Shown: piece by piece, positions 20,112 through 29,251 of the stretch
Position numbering within the stretch: the stretch's first letter is position 1
Layout: every line of letters begins with the position of its first letter
Assembly (NCBI GenBank): GCA_003216435.1
Contig: QCIW01000001.1
Span: 115,007-179,006 of the forward strand
Source of the DNA: Prochlorococcus sp. AG-402-N21
Lineage (GTDB): Bacteria > Cyanobacteriota > Cyanobacteriia > PCC-6307 > Cyanobiaceae
Length of the DNA stretch: 64,000 nucleotides
Direction of reading: 5' to 3'
The notes under the pieces: generated by a model
Seen by the model: only the letters and a program-made list of their open reading frames with translations
Database searches by the model: none
Told to the model about the DNA's origin: nothing
Program-made: the position numbers and the translations under genes

Positions 20112-21434
20112 TTGTTCGTACATTGGTTAAAGTTAAAGAAGCATCTGATAGCAAGTATACTTGTAGATGCTTTTATATTGTATCTAGTATATAATTTAAC
20201 ACCTTCACAACAAGTAGGACCTTCAATTACGCTTGAATTCTTTATTATAATATTTCTATGGATACTAATAAGTTATATAAGAGGGAGATACTCGAAATCG
20301 TATTCTTTACCCAAGAAAACAACTTTGTCTGATATTTACAACATCCTTATAGTTGTATTTATACATTATTTTATCTTCAATATATTCTCATTAAATATTA
20401 CTTTAGAAAAACTAATAAATTTAAAAATTAGTGTATATTTTTACTCTTGCTCAGCAGTTATCTCATTAATATGCCAATACCTATTAAATAGATTTTCAAT
20501 AAGAAGTTTTAAGAGTACGAAAAAAGTTCTATTTGCTGGAAGCATGACATGCTTCGAAAAGCACCTTCAATACATAGAAGAATCTACATTAATAAAGAAA
20601 CCAGAGTTAATAAAGTATTCAGGTGAAGGTATCAACTTTCGGAATATAAAAGAACTCTTAATAGAAGATAACATATGTATAGATCATCAAATAGATAACA
20701 TAATAAGTGCGAAAATTAGTAAAGGACTCGAAATTTTAAAGCCTTTAAATTGGTGTGAAATAAATTTACATAGAATACCTTCTGATATTATTGGCAATAA
20801 TGAGTTACTAGAATATGATTGGTTCCCGGAAACTAATAGTATTCAGCAGAGAATAAAAAGAATCGGTGATATAATTTTAAGTTTTACTTTAATCATTATC
20901 ACCTTGCCAATTGTTATATTTGCTAGTTTATTAATCAAATTAGAGGACAAGGGACCAATCTTCTATACTCAATCAAGAACTGGCATATGGGGTTCTGAAC
21001 TTACCATTATTAAATTAAGAACAATGAATAAAGATGCAGAAAAGGATGGTGCTAGATGGTCAGAAAAGAATGATAAAAGAGTTACAGAGGTAGGGAAAGT
21101 CTTAAGAAAGCTACGTATAGATGAATTGCCTCAACTATGGCTAGTATTTACAGGTGAAATGTCATTAATTGGTCCAAGGCCAGAACGACCAGAAATTAAT
21201 AAAATCTTATCAGAAGAAATAAAAAATTATAACCTAAGACATTGTATGAGGCCTGGCTTAAGTGGATGGGCTCAAGTCAATTTCCCATACGGTGCATCTA
21301 TAAAAGATTCAGAAATGAAATTAAGCTATGATTTGTTTTATCTAAGAAACTTTTCCTTTTGGCTAGATATGCTTATATTCTTCAAGACACTACGTTTAAT
21401 ATTTAATGCATCTGGATCAGTTCCTATTGGTTAG
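20112..21434 (+). CDS. Undecaprenyl-phosphate sugar-1-phosphate transferase (WbaP/WcaJ-like)
   Basis: Initiating enzyme that places a sugar-1-phosphate on the lipid carrier. Four hydrophobic segments lie in residues 10-125, then a central region, then a membrane re-entrant segment (about 255-280) and the bacterial sugar transferase domain. The latter has GPIFYTQSRTGIWGSELTI, KLRTM, KVLRKLRIDELPQLW, FTGEMSLIGPRPERPE and RPGLSGWAQVNFPYGAS. All family motifs are intact. Start is TTG at 20112, the first start after an in-frame TAG at 20088. An ATG at 20065 is in another frame. 204 bases of divergent spacer precede it. Confidence 0.9.
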   Translation: MFVHWLKLKKHLIASILVDAFILYLVYNLTPSQQVGPSITLEFFIIIFLWILISYIRGRYSKSYSLPKKTTLSDIYNILIVVFIHYFIFNIFSLNITLEKLINLKISVYFYSCSAVISLICQYLLNRFSIRSFKSTKKVLFAGSMTCFEKHLQYIEESTLIKKPELIKYSGEGINFRNIKELLIEDNICIDHQIDNIISAKISKGLEILKPLNWCEINLHRIPSDIIGNNELLEYDWFPETNSIQQRIKRIGDIILSFTLIIITLPIVIFASLLIKLEDKGPIFYTQSRTGIWGSELTIIKLRTMNKDAEKDGARWSEKNDKRVTEVGKVLRKLRIDELPQLWLVFTGEMSLIGPRPERPEINKILSEEIKNYNLRHCMRPGLSGWAQVNFPYGASIKDSEMKLSYDLFYLRNFSFWLDMLIFFKTLRLIFNASGSVPIG

Positions 21435-21470
21435 ATTTAAATCTATATCTAAAATTATTGTATTTATAAA

Positions 21471-22379
21471 ATGACTATCAATCCCCATTTATGTATTGGG
21501 ACTGCTCAGTTTGGTCTCGATTATGGTGTAACAAATAAAAAAGGCCTAATAGAGCAAAAAATTGTAAGAAAGATATTGAAAAGAGCTATTGCCAAAGGAA
21601 TAAATATTTTGGATACGGCTCAAAATTATGGGAGCTCAGAATACGTTATAGGTAACAATATACCTTTTAATTCACACTTTAAAATTATTACTAAATTATC
21701 TCCCCAAAATCAGGATAAATGGGACAAATCTACCTTTAATAAATGGGAGGATGAAATCAAAAAAAGTATGAATCTTTTAAAAATTGATCAACTTGAAGGC
21801 TTATTAGTTCATAAAGCTTCTGATCTTCTTCGAAGCGATAGCAAATACTTGATTAACTGGTTATTTAGTTTAAAAGAAAGAGGCTTGGTTAATAAATTAG
21901 GTCTATCTATTTACAATGATGATCAAATAATGAAGTTGCCTTTGGATGGTTTTCAATTAATTCAACTGCCATTATCTATCTATGATCAAACATTACTGCA
22001 AAATGGCACATTACAATTTCTAAAGGAATTAGGCTTTACTATTTATGCAAGGAGTGTATTTTTGCAAGGTCTAATATTACAAGAAGCAGACTTGTGGCCA
22101 TCATTCTTATCTAAAGAATTTATCAATCATCATCATAAAGTTTGTAAATTTACAAAAAACAATAATGTAAGCTTACTAGACTTAAGCTTACATTTTCTAA
22201 TAAATTGCAATTACCTGGATGCTGTTGTAGTGGGTTTAACGTCTGTAAGTGAACTAGATTCGATCCAAAGTTCATGGGAAAAATCTATATCTCAAAAATT
22301 AAACTTAAGCCAAAACTTTAATCAATTTGCTTGGAAGAACCCTAAGGATACAGATCCAAGAGCCTGGAACAAATTATAA
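21471..22379 (+). CDS. Aldo/keto reductase
   Basis: NAD(P)-dependent oxidoreductase with a TIM barrel. Seen: CIGTAQFGLDYGVTNKKG at the N-terminus, catalytic Asp and Tyr in NILDTAQNYGSSEYVIG, catalytic Lys in IITKLSP, and the His in LLVHKASDL. The tetrad is therefore complete. C-terminal DAVVVGLTSVSEL fits cofactor binding. Members of this branch sit in polysaccharide clusters next to aminotransferases and cytidylyltransferases, and are thought to reduce nucleotide-sugar or keto-sugar intermediates. It is followed by a GSA-like aminotransferase. Confidence 0.85.
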   Translation: MTINPHLCIGTAQFGLDYGVTNKKGLIEQKIVRKILKRAIAKGINILDTAQNYGSSEYVIGNNIPFNSHFKIITKLSPQNQDKWDKSTFNKWEDEIKKSMNLLKIDQLEGLLVHKASDLLRSDSKYLINWLFSLKERGLVNKLGLSIYNDDQIMKLPLDGFQLIQLPLSIYDQTLLQNGTLQFLKELGFTIYARSVFLQGLILQEADLWPSFLSKEFINHHHKVCKFTKNNNVSLLDLSLHFLINCNYLDAVVVGLTSVSELDSIQSSWEKSISQKLNLSQNFNQFAWKNPKDTDPRAWNKL

Positions 22380-22535
22380 AAATCTAGTGTTAATTAAAGA
22401 TTCTATTTTATAATGATTAATGCACCTTGTAATATATTTTTGTATTGCAAAGAAGATAGCTATGATTCACTTAAATCATAAATTGATTTATTCAGAAATC
22501 TAATCTAATTAAATTTGAACTGAAACTGATTTACC

Positions 22536-23840
22536 ATGACAGAAGGACAAAAACTATGGAATAGAGCAAAGTTAGTAATTCCTGGGGGGAATTTATTACT
22601 TTCAAAACGTCCTGAGATGTATCTTCCAGGTTACTGGCCAACCTATTTTTCAAAAGCGAAAGGCTGCAAAGTTTGGGATCTTGAAGGCAAAGAGCTAATA
22701 GATATGAGTCTTATGGGTGTAGGAACTAACTTACTTGGTTATGGTCATAAAGAAATAGATGAAGCGGTTATAAAAACAATAAATGCTGGCAATATGAGTA
22801 CTTTAAATTGCCCAGAAGAAGTTCTATTGGCAGAGAGATTAATTGAACTACACCCATGGGCTGACATGGCTCGCTTTGCACGAACCGGAGGTGAAGCAAA
22901 TGCGATCGGAATTCGAATTGCTCGAGCAGCAACTGGTAGAGATACCGTTGCAATATGTGGGTATCACGGTTGGCATGACTGGTATTTAGCGACAAATCTT
23001 CAAGAGAGTTCGGCCTTAGACGAACATCTTCTGGAAGGATTATCAACCAATGGTGTTCCAAAAGGATTAGCAGGAACTGTTAAACCTTTTAGTTTTAATC
23101 GTTTAGATGAGCTTAAAAAAATTGCCTCAGAAAATGATCTCGCTGCTGTAAAGATGGAAGTACAGCGATCAATTCCTCCAGAAGAAGGGTTTCTCCAAGG
23201 AGTTAGAGAATTATGTAGTAAAAATGGGATCGTACTTATATTTGACGAATGTACTTCTGGTTTTAGAGAAACACATGGGGGATTACACAAAAAATTCGGG
23301 GTTAATCCTGATATGGCAATTTTTGGGAAAGCTTTAGGAAATGGCTATGCGATAACAGCAACTATTGGGAAAAGAGATGTTATGGAGGCTGCCCAAAATA
23401 CATTTATTAGTAGCACTTTTTGGACCGAGAGAATAGGTCCAACTGCTGCACTAAAAGTTTTAGAAGTAATGGAGAAAGAAAAAAGTTGGGAAATAGTTAC
23501 TGAAAAAGGAAATCTTTTAAGGAAAGAATGGAAAAAAATTGCAGAGAAAAATGGTCTCAAAATAAAATTAAATGGGTTACCAGCTCTATCGGGATTCTCA
23601 ATACAAAGTCCAAATAACATCGCCTACAAGACCCTAATCACACAAGAAATGCTTAAAAGAGGATTTCTAGCTTCTACAAGTTGTTATTTAAGTGTGCCAC
23701 ACTCGAAAGATATAATAGAATCGTATTTAGATAATTTAGATGAGGTATTTTCCATTATAGCAAGTTGCGAAAATGGTAAATCAATTAATTCCTTGCTAGA
23801 AGGATCTATTTGCCATGACGGATTCAAGAGACTTAATTAA
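22536..23840 (+). CDS. Glutamate-1-semialdehyde aminotransferase-like class III aminotransferase
   Basis: PLP enzyme related to HemL but probably not the chlorophyll-pathway enzyme, given its island setting and divergence. Seen: VIPGGNLLLSKRPEMYLPGYWP, GGEANAIGIRIARAATGRD, GYHGWHDWY, FDECTSGFR (PLP-Asp region) and the Schiff-base Lys in FGKALGNGYAI. At 434 residues it is complete. Upstream there is an aldo/keto reductase and downstream a GT4, so it likely forms an amino-sugar or amino-acid-like substituent for the polysaccharide. Substrate unknown. Confidence 0.85.
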   Translation: MTEGQKLWNRAKLVIPGGNLLLSKRPEMYLPGYWPTYFSKAKGCKVWDLEGKELIDMSLMGVGTNLLGYGHKEIDEAVIKTINAGNMSTLNCPEEVLLAERLIELHPWADMARFARTGGEANAIGIRIARAATGRDTVAICGYHGWHDWYLATNLQESSALDEHLLEGLSTNGVPKGLAGTVKPFSFNRLDELKKIASENDLAAVKMEVQRSIPPEEGFLQGVRELCSKNGIVLIFDECTSGFRETHGGLHKKFGVNPDMAIFGKALGNGYAITATIGKRDVMEAAQNTFISSTFWTERIGPTAALKVLEVMEKEKSWEIVTEKGNLLRKEWKKIAEKNGLKIKLNGLPALSGFSIQSPNNIAYKTLITQEMLKRGFLASTSCYLSVPHSKDIIESYLDNLDEVFSIIASCENGKSINSLLEGSICHDGFKRLN

Positions 23841-23852
23841 TTAAATTTATTT

Positions 23853-24965
23853 ATGTTACATAAAAAAATATTATTCCCTTATGAAGCTATTAATATTGGT
23901 GGAAGTCATATATCTTCGTTGATATTAGCAGAGGATTTAAACAAAAAAGGTTATCTAATATCATTTGCATGCAAATCAAAAGGACTTTTATTCAATAGAA
24001 TTAAGCAATTTAATCCCAATTTAAAAGTCTATTCAACAGGAACTCATAAAGTTGGGGTAAATAAGTTTTTAAATCTTAGAAATGAAATAATATATACTTG
24101 TAAATTAATATACCTATTAATAAAAATTAATCCAGATATATGCCATATCAATGATGCAAAAACATTAGTTTTATGGGCAATACCATGTAAAATCTGTGGC
24201 ATAAAGATAATTTATCATAATAGGAGTAAGTATAAAAATTCAAGAAAATATTATTTCTCAATATTGCTCTCAGACTTAATAATATCAATTTCAAAATATT
24301 CTCATGATAATCTTCCTTCTAAATTAAAGCTAAAGCACAATACAATAATCAAGAATCCATTTTTTGAAAAAAAAATCCTCCTAAAAGAAAGTAAAGATCA
24401 ATATAGAAATAAAATAAGTAAATCACTATCTATAGAAAAGGAGGCCTTTTGGGTTTTATGTGTAGGAAAATGGGTAAAACAAAAAGGCTTCCATATTGCT
24501 ATAGATACATTATCGAATTTAAGTGATCTAGATTTTTATTTAATTTTTGCTGGGAGACAAGAAGACTATAAATATTATGAGAAATGTTTAAAGCGTATTA
24601 AAAGTTTAAAAATGGAGAAAAGAATAAAGATAATAGGCTATGTTGAGCATATAGATGAAATAATATATGCATCTGACTTACTTATGGCAACGGCTATTGG
24701 AGATGCTTTTGGCAGGACATTAATAGAAGCAATGTACTTAAAAACACCAGTACTAGCACTTAACTCGGGTGGGCACAAAGAAATAATTACAGATAATTCC
24801 ATTGGTATACTTTCTAATCAGGATGATTTGAATAAGAATCTCCTTAAACTTAAGTCTGAAAAGCTAAGAACCAAAATAGTTAATTCAGCCTATAACTATG
24901 TTCAAGAAACTACTTCAAGAGAAGTGCATTGTACACAAATTGAAGAGGCTTATAGATCAATATAG
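23853..24965 (+). CDS. Glycosyltransferase, GT4 family
   Basis: GT-B enzyme of 370 residues. N-terminal ILFPYEAINIGGSHISSLILAEDL matches the acceptor-side start of GT4 proteins. The C-terminal donor site shows VLCVGKWVKQKGFHIAIDTLS and GDAFGRTLIEAMYLKTPVLALNSGGHKE with the EX7E variant (Asp/Glu). Very Lys-rich and AT-rich. It follows the GSA-like aminotransferase by 12 bases and closes this plus-strand operon. Confidence 0.87.
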   Translation: MLHKKILFPYEAINIGGSHISSLILAEDLNKKGYLISFACKSKGLLFNRIKQFNPNLKVYSTGTHKVGVNKFLNLRNEIIYTCKLIYLLIKINPDICHINDAKTLVLWAIPCKICGIKIIYHNRSKYKNSRKYYFSILLSDLIISISKYSHDNLPSKLKLKHNTIIKNPFFEKKILLKESKDQYRNKISKSLSIEKEAFWVLCVGKWVKQKGFHIAIDTLSNLSDLDFYLIFAGRQEDYKYYEKCLKRIKSLKMEKRIKIIGYVEHIDEIIYASDLLMATAIGDAFGRTLIEAMYLKTPVLALNSGGHKEIITDNSIGILSNQDDLNKNLLKLKSEKLRTKIVNSAYNYVQETTSREVHCTQIEEAYRSI

Positions 24966-24990
24966 AACTTTATTAGGAAAGGATTTGAAT

Positions 24991-25704
24991 CTAATATTCC
25001 TGAATTTTTACTATTCCTTTAGTTACTAAAAGTTCCAAATACAAAAGATCTGATGGGTTATCAAGATTAATACTAGAATTACGATCCATAAGAAAAGGTA
25101 AAGTATTTTTTGTAAAGAAAGATTTGTTATCTCTTATTTGTTTTATTTTTGCTAAATAAAAAGAACCATTCAATTCATAAACTTCTGGTAATGATTGACG
25201 AGATACCATTGAATTCTTCCCAAGGTATGAATGGACCCTCCCATCTTTTATCTGTTGTATTTTATCAGGATGCGGACTATCAAAAGATACCAGACTCACA
25301 GAGCTATCAAAGTCATCTGAAGCTTCATTAAATTGCTTACAGAATCTGTTTAAATCTTCAAGCTTTCTTGTAGCACTAGTAACCTGTAATAAAAGAAGCC
25401 ATCCTGAATCCAATGAGGAAGATTTAGTTACATCGTTTAATACATCTATAGTTGAAGCATTGTCTGTTGAAAGTGATTTAATTCTGGGTCTCGATGTATT
25501 TACTCCATATTTACATGCAATATCATACATTTCATTATCTTCTGTACTTACCAAAACTTTATCTATATAATCACACCGCAAAGCAATCTTTATAGCTCTC
25601 TCTAGCAATGTATCTTTTCCTAATCTATATAAATTCTTTCTGGGTATTCCTTTAGAACCACCTCTTACTGGTATAACAGCTGTTAATTGTTCATCTCGAA
25701 TCAT
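24991..25704 (-). CDS. neuA: Acylneuraminate cytidylyltransferase-like enzyme (NeuA type)
   Basis: Activates a nonulosonic acid as its CMP-sugar. Seen: nucleotide-binding VIPVRGGSKGIPRKNLYRLG (residues 11-30; the RxGSKxxxxKN signature is intact), VLVSTEDNEM, LSTDNASTIDVL, LLLQVTSATRKLEDL and LNGSFYLAKI. At 237 residues it matches NeuA/PtmB length without an extra domain. It stands alone on the minus strand, facing PseB across the 392-base gap. Expected product is CMP-neuraminate, CMP-legionaminate or CMP-pseudaminate; sequence alone does not say which. Confidence 0.88.
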   Translation of the reverse strand: MIRDEQLTAVIPVRGGSKGIPRKNLYRLGKDTLLERAIKIALRCDYIDKVLVSTEDNEMYDIACKYGVNTSRPRIKSLSTDNASTIDVLNDVTKSSSLDSGWLLLLQVTSATRKLEDLNRFCKQFNEASDDFDSSVSLVSFDSPHPDKIQQIKDGRVHSYLGKNSMVSRQSLPEVYELNGSFYLAKIKQIRDNKSFFTKNTLPFLMDRNSSINLDNPSDLLYLELLVTKGIVKIQEY

Positions 25705-26096
25705 TTTAAAAGGATCGAATTACCTTTTAGAGTAACAGGTAGGTATATCAAAAAGTTATATAGTTCAATAACTTTCATCAATATTATAAATCATAGCTAA
25801 AATACTTAAGATAAATATAAGTGACAATATATAAGTATGTTTAAAGCTTATAATTTAATAAGATATAAATCAACTAAAGAAGAATAAGTTAATTTCGATG
25901 AATCGAATGTCTTTCGGTTTATTATTTCAATAGAAGATTCTATATAGAATTAAAAGTGATCTAATCATAAGTTAGTTTAAAATTATCCTGAAATTCAAAT
26001 AATTCGTAAATATAATATTTAAAACAGACTTATGAAAAGAAGTATCTTAAAAGAGTTAGTAAACTTGTAGTAAGATAATGATGGTCAATAATAAAA
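25705..26096. other. Gene-free divergent spacer between neuA-like and pseB
   Basis: 392 AT-rich bases between divergent genes. Only tiny frames occur, such as a 12-codon one at about 26032. No strong hairpin, direct repeat, tRNA or conserved ribosome-binding site was found. It must contain promoters for both genes, but no single -35/-10 pair stands out. Confidence 0.6.
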
Positions 26097-27116
26097 ATGA
26101 AAAAATCACCATTTTCAAGAATCCTTATAACTGGTGGTACTGGGAGTTTTGGTAAAGCTTTTCTTAAAGCAGTTTTAAGGGACTATCCAGAAACAGAGAG
26201 AATAGTCATTTATAGCAGAGATGAACTAAAGCAATCAGAGCTACAACGAATCTACCCAGAAGATAAGTACCCAAACCTTAGGTTTTTCATTGGAGATGTT
26301 CGCGATAGATATCGGTTAAAGGTTGCTTTAAATAATATTGATACAGTTATTCATGCTGCTGCTTTAAAACAGGTCCCTGCTGCTGAATACAATCCAATCG
26401 AATTCATTAAAACTAATGTTCTAGGTGCAGAAAATCTTGTGCAAGCTTGCCTGGAAAGTGATGTTCAAAAAGTTGTTGCCCTAAGTACTGACAAGGCCGC
26501 TGCCCCCATAAATCTATACGGAGCTACTAAGCTTTGCTCAGACAAACTTTTTATAGCTGCAAATAATATAAAAGGAGACAAAAATATTAGATTTAGTGTT
26601 GTTAGGTATGGGAATGTTATGGGATCTAGAGGTTCTGTTATCCCTTTCTTTATGGAAAAAGCCAAAGAAGGTGTACTTCCTATTACAGATACTTCTATGA
26701 CCAGATTCAACATAGCTCTAGAAGAAAGTATAAATATGGTTTTATGGGCTCTAGAAAATAGCGCTGGTAGTGAAATAATCATTCCGAAGATACCAAGTTA
26801 CAAGATCATTGATCTCGCAGAGGCTATAGGTCCTAATTGCCAAAAGAAAGTTATTGGACTAAGGCCAGGAGAGAAAATTCATGAAGAAATGGTTACCAGG
26901 GCTGATAGCTTCAATACTTACGATATTGGAAATTACTATCTAATATTTCCTGGTGATAAACATTTAGATAAAGATTATGAAAAGAAAGGAATTAAATCCA
27001 AAGCTGTAGAGAAAGGTTTTTCCTATGACTCTGGCACCAATTCCAAATTCCTCTCAGTAGAGGAACTTAGAGCTCTAATAAGAGATCATATTGATAAAGA
27101 TTTCCAACCGCAATGA
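26097..27116 (+). CDS. pseB: UDP-N-acetylglucosamine 4,6-dehydratase (PseB/CapD-like)
   Basis: Short-chain dehydrogenase that makes the 4-keto-6-deoxy nucleotide sugar opening pseudaminic acid and related pathways. Seen: GGTGSFG (13-19), YSRDELKQSE, the HAAALKQVPAAEYNPIEFIK segment typical of PseB/CapD, catalytic residues in STDKAAAPINLYGATK (Asp132, Lys133, Tyr141, Lys145) and IIPKIPSYKI. At 339 residues it is a soluble PseB-length protein with no membrane domain, unlike long CapD. Downstream is an asnB gene. Partner aminotransferase and NeuB genes lie elsewhere in the island. Confidence 0.9.
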   Translation: MKKSPFSRILITGGTGSFGKAFLKAVLRDYPETERIVIYSRDELKQSELQRIYPEDKYPNLRFFIGDVRDRYRLKVALNNIDTVIHAAALKQVPAAEYNPIEFIKTNVLGAENLVQACLESDVQKVVALSTDKAAAPINLYGATKLCSDKLFIAANNIKGDKNIRFSVVRYGNVMGSRGSVIPFFMEKAKEGVLPITDTSMTRFNIALEESINMVLWALENSAGSEIIIPKIPSYKIIDLAEAIGPNCQKKVIGLRPGEKIHEEMVTRADSFNTYDIGNYYLIFPGDKHLDKDYEKKGIKSKAVEKGFSYDSGTNSKFLSVEELRALIRDHIDKDFQPQ

Positions 27117-27204
27117 TTTTTAATTTTAAGGCGATTATTCTATAGATACCTATAGCTAGCCATGAATGATATGAAATAGTATATTAAAATAAAGTCAAAA
27201 AGAT

Positions 27205-29136
27205 ATGTGCGGATTCGTAGGATTCTGTCAAGAGCAGGAAAGTATTAATGAAAAGTTAATAACAGAGATGTCTGACAAGATTAGCGAAAGAGGTCCTGAT
27301 AGCTCCGGCATATGGATAAATAATAAACTTGGAGTGGCTATGGCTCATAGACGTCTTGCAATTCTTGATCTATCTCAAAATGGGCATCAACCCATGAAAA
27401 GTCATACTGGCAGATATGTTATAACATTTAATGGTGAAATATATAATCATTTAGAATTAAGAAAACTTCTGATAACTGAAAAGGGTCATGATGATTTTAA
27501 AAGTCAATCGGATACAGAAACATTATTAGCTGGGGTAGAAAGATGGGGAGTTAAAGATACATTAAAGAAATTAAATGGAATGTTTGCTTTTGCTTTACTG
27601 GATAATGAAAAAGAAGAGATAATTCTAGCAAGAGATAGAATAGGAGAGAAGCCATTATATTACGGAGAAATTAATAACACTATATTTTTTAGTTCTCAAT
27701 TAAAAGCTATGAGATGTCATCCTAGCTTTGAGAAAGAGATAAATATTAACGCTCTTAGATTATATTTACGTTATGGTTATGTTCCTGATCCATACTGTAT
27801 TTATGAAAAGATATTTAAATTACAGCCTGGTCATAGTATCAATATTGATTTAAGAAAAAAAATTATCAAAGACCCTGATTGCTATTGGGATCTTTATGAG
27901 ATAGCAAATAAAAGTAATAACGAAAGGCATTCAGATGAAAACTTAGTAGATTCATTAGAAGAAAGTTTAAAGAAATCTGTACGATCAAGAATGCTATCTG
28001 ATGTTCCTATTGGGGCTTTCCTTTCTGGCGGATTAGATTCAACTGCTGTAGTTGCTATGATGTCTAAGATTTCGCCTAATCCTATAAACACCTTTACAAT
28101 AGGTTTTGATGTTAAAGGTTATAATGAAGCAGAAAATGCAAAATTAATAGCAAATTATTTTAGAACTAATCATACTGAGTTATATGTAAATCCGAAAGAT
28201 ATTTTAAATATAATACCAGATATACCTAATATATGGGATGAACCATTTGCTGATTCATCTCAATTACCAAGTTTAATAGTAAGCAGATTAACAAAAGGTC
28301 ATGTAAAAGTTGTATTAACTGGAGATGGAGGAGATGAGTTACTCTGTGGATATAATAGATACGGTCAGGGTTATAAACTCTACTCATTATTAAAAATATT
28401 CCCTAGAAATATTAGAATTAAAATGTCTAATTTGATTCAAAATTTTCCTAAGAATAAATTGGAAAAGTTATTAGAGTTAATTCCTTACATCTCCAAATAT
28501 CCAAACTTTGCTGATAAATTATTAAAATTAGCTGAGGTAATCAAATATTCAGAGGATGATAATTTTTATAAGTCTTTAGTTTCAATTATACAGAATCCTG
28601 CAGAAATTATCGATGGTGAAGATATTAAAGACGAGCTATCGAGAAAAGACCTGGAAAGCTTCAATGGATCATTCCAAGAATATATGATGTATAAAGATTA
28701 TAGAACTTACTTGCCGGGCGATATTCTTACAAAAGTAGACAGAGCTACGATGTCTGTTTCGCTAGAGGCAAGAACTCCTTTCCTAGATCATGATCTAATT
28801 GAGTGGGCCTGGAAGATACCGTTCAATCAAAAATATAAAAATGGAAAAGGCAAATGGTTGCTAAGAGGAGTACTAGAGAAAAATTTACCAGTGGAATTAT
28901 ATGATCGACCTAAGATGGGCTTCAGTATACCAATTGAAAACTGGTTGACTGGCCCGTTATTTGAATGGGCTTCTGATCTAATTAGTGAGGAAAGAGTAAA
29001 GAAAGATGGATTTTTTAATCTAAATTATATAAATAAACTATGGCTAGAACAGAAAACAAATAAAAGGAGATGGCACAATCAATTATGGATAATTTTAATG
29101 TTTCAGTCCTGGTACAAAGCGCAATTGAATGATTAA
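27205..29136 (+). CDS. asnB: Asparagine-synthase-type amidotransferase (polysaccharide type)
   Basis: Class II glutamine amidotransferase plus ATP-pyrophosphatase domain. Catalytic Cys2 (MCGFVGF), glutaminase residues in SERGPDSSG, HRRLAILD, FNGEIYNH and SDTETLL; synthetase domain with PP-loop LSGGLDSTAV and TGDGGDELLCGYNRY. The 643-residue length is standard. The TGDGGDE form is usual in exopolysaccharide-linked AsnB proteins thought to amidate sugar carboxyls or similar groups. It lies between pseB and the flippase gene. A free asparagine synthetase role cannot be excluded. Confidence 0.88.
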   Translation: MCGFVGFCQEQESINEKLITEMSDKISERGPDSSGIWINNKLGVAMAHRRLAILDLSQNGHQPMKSHTGRYVITFNGEIYNHLELRKLLITEKGHDDFKSQSDTETLLAGVERWGVKDTLKKLNGMFAFALLDNEKEEIILARDRIGEKPLYYGEINNTIFFSSQLKAMRCHPSFEKEININALRLYLRYGYVPDPYCIYEKIFKLQPGHSINIDLRKKIIKDPDCYWDLYEIANKSNNERHSDENLVDSLEESLKKSVRSRMLSDVPIGAFLSGGLDSTAVVAMMSKISPNPINTFTIGFDVKGYNEAENAKLIANYFRTNHTELYVNPKDILNIIPDIPNIWDEPFADSSQLPSLIVSRLTKGHVKVVLTGDGGDELLCGYNRYGQGYKLYSLLKIFPRNIRIKMSNLIQNFPKNKLEKLLELIPYISKYPNFADKLLKLAEVIKYSEDDNFYKSLVSIIQNPAEIIDGEDIKDELSRKDLESFNGSFQEYMMYKDYRTYLPGDILTKVDRATMSVSLEARTPFLDHDLIEWAWKIPFNQKYKNGKGKWLLRGVLEKNLPVELYDRPKMGFSIPIENWLTGPLFEWASDLISEERVKKDGFFNLNYINKLWLEQKTNKRRWHNQLWIILMFQSWYKAQLND

Positions 29137-29251
29137 ATTACAACCTATAAGTAGTAGGAGTTGAATAAAGCTCAAAATTATTCTATTATAGATTAGATTG
29201 ACTCAAAAGTAATAAATATGATAGATTGTAGAAATAATTAAAATTATTGTT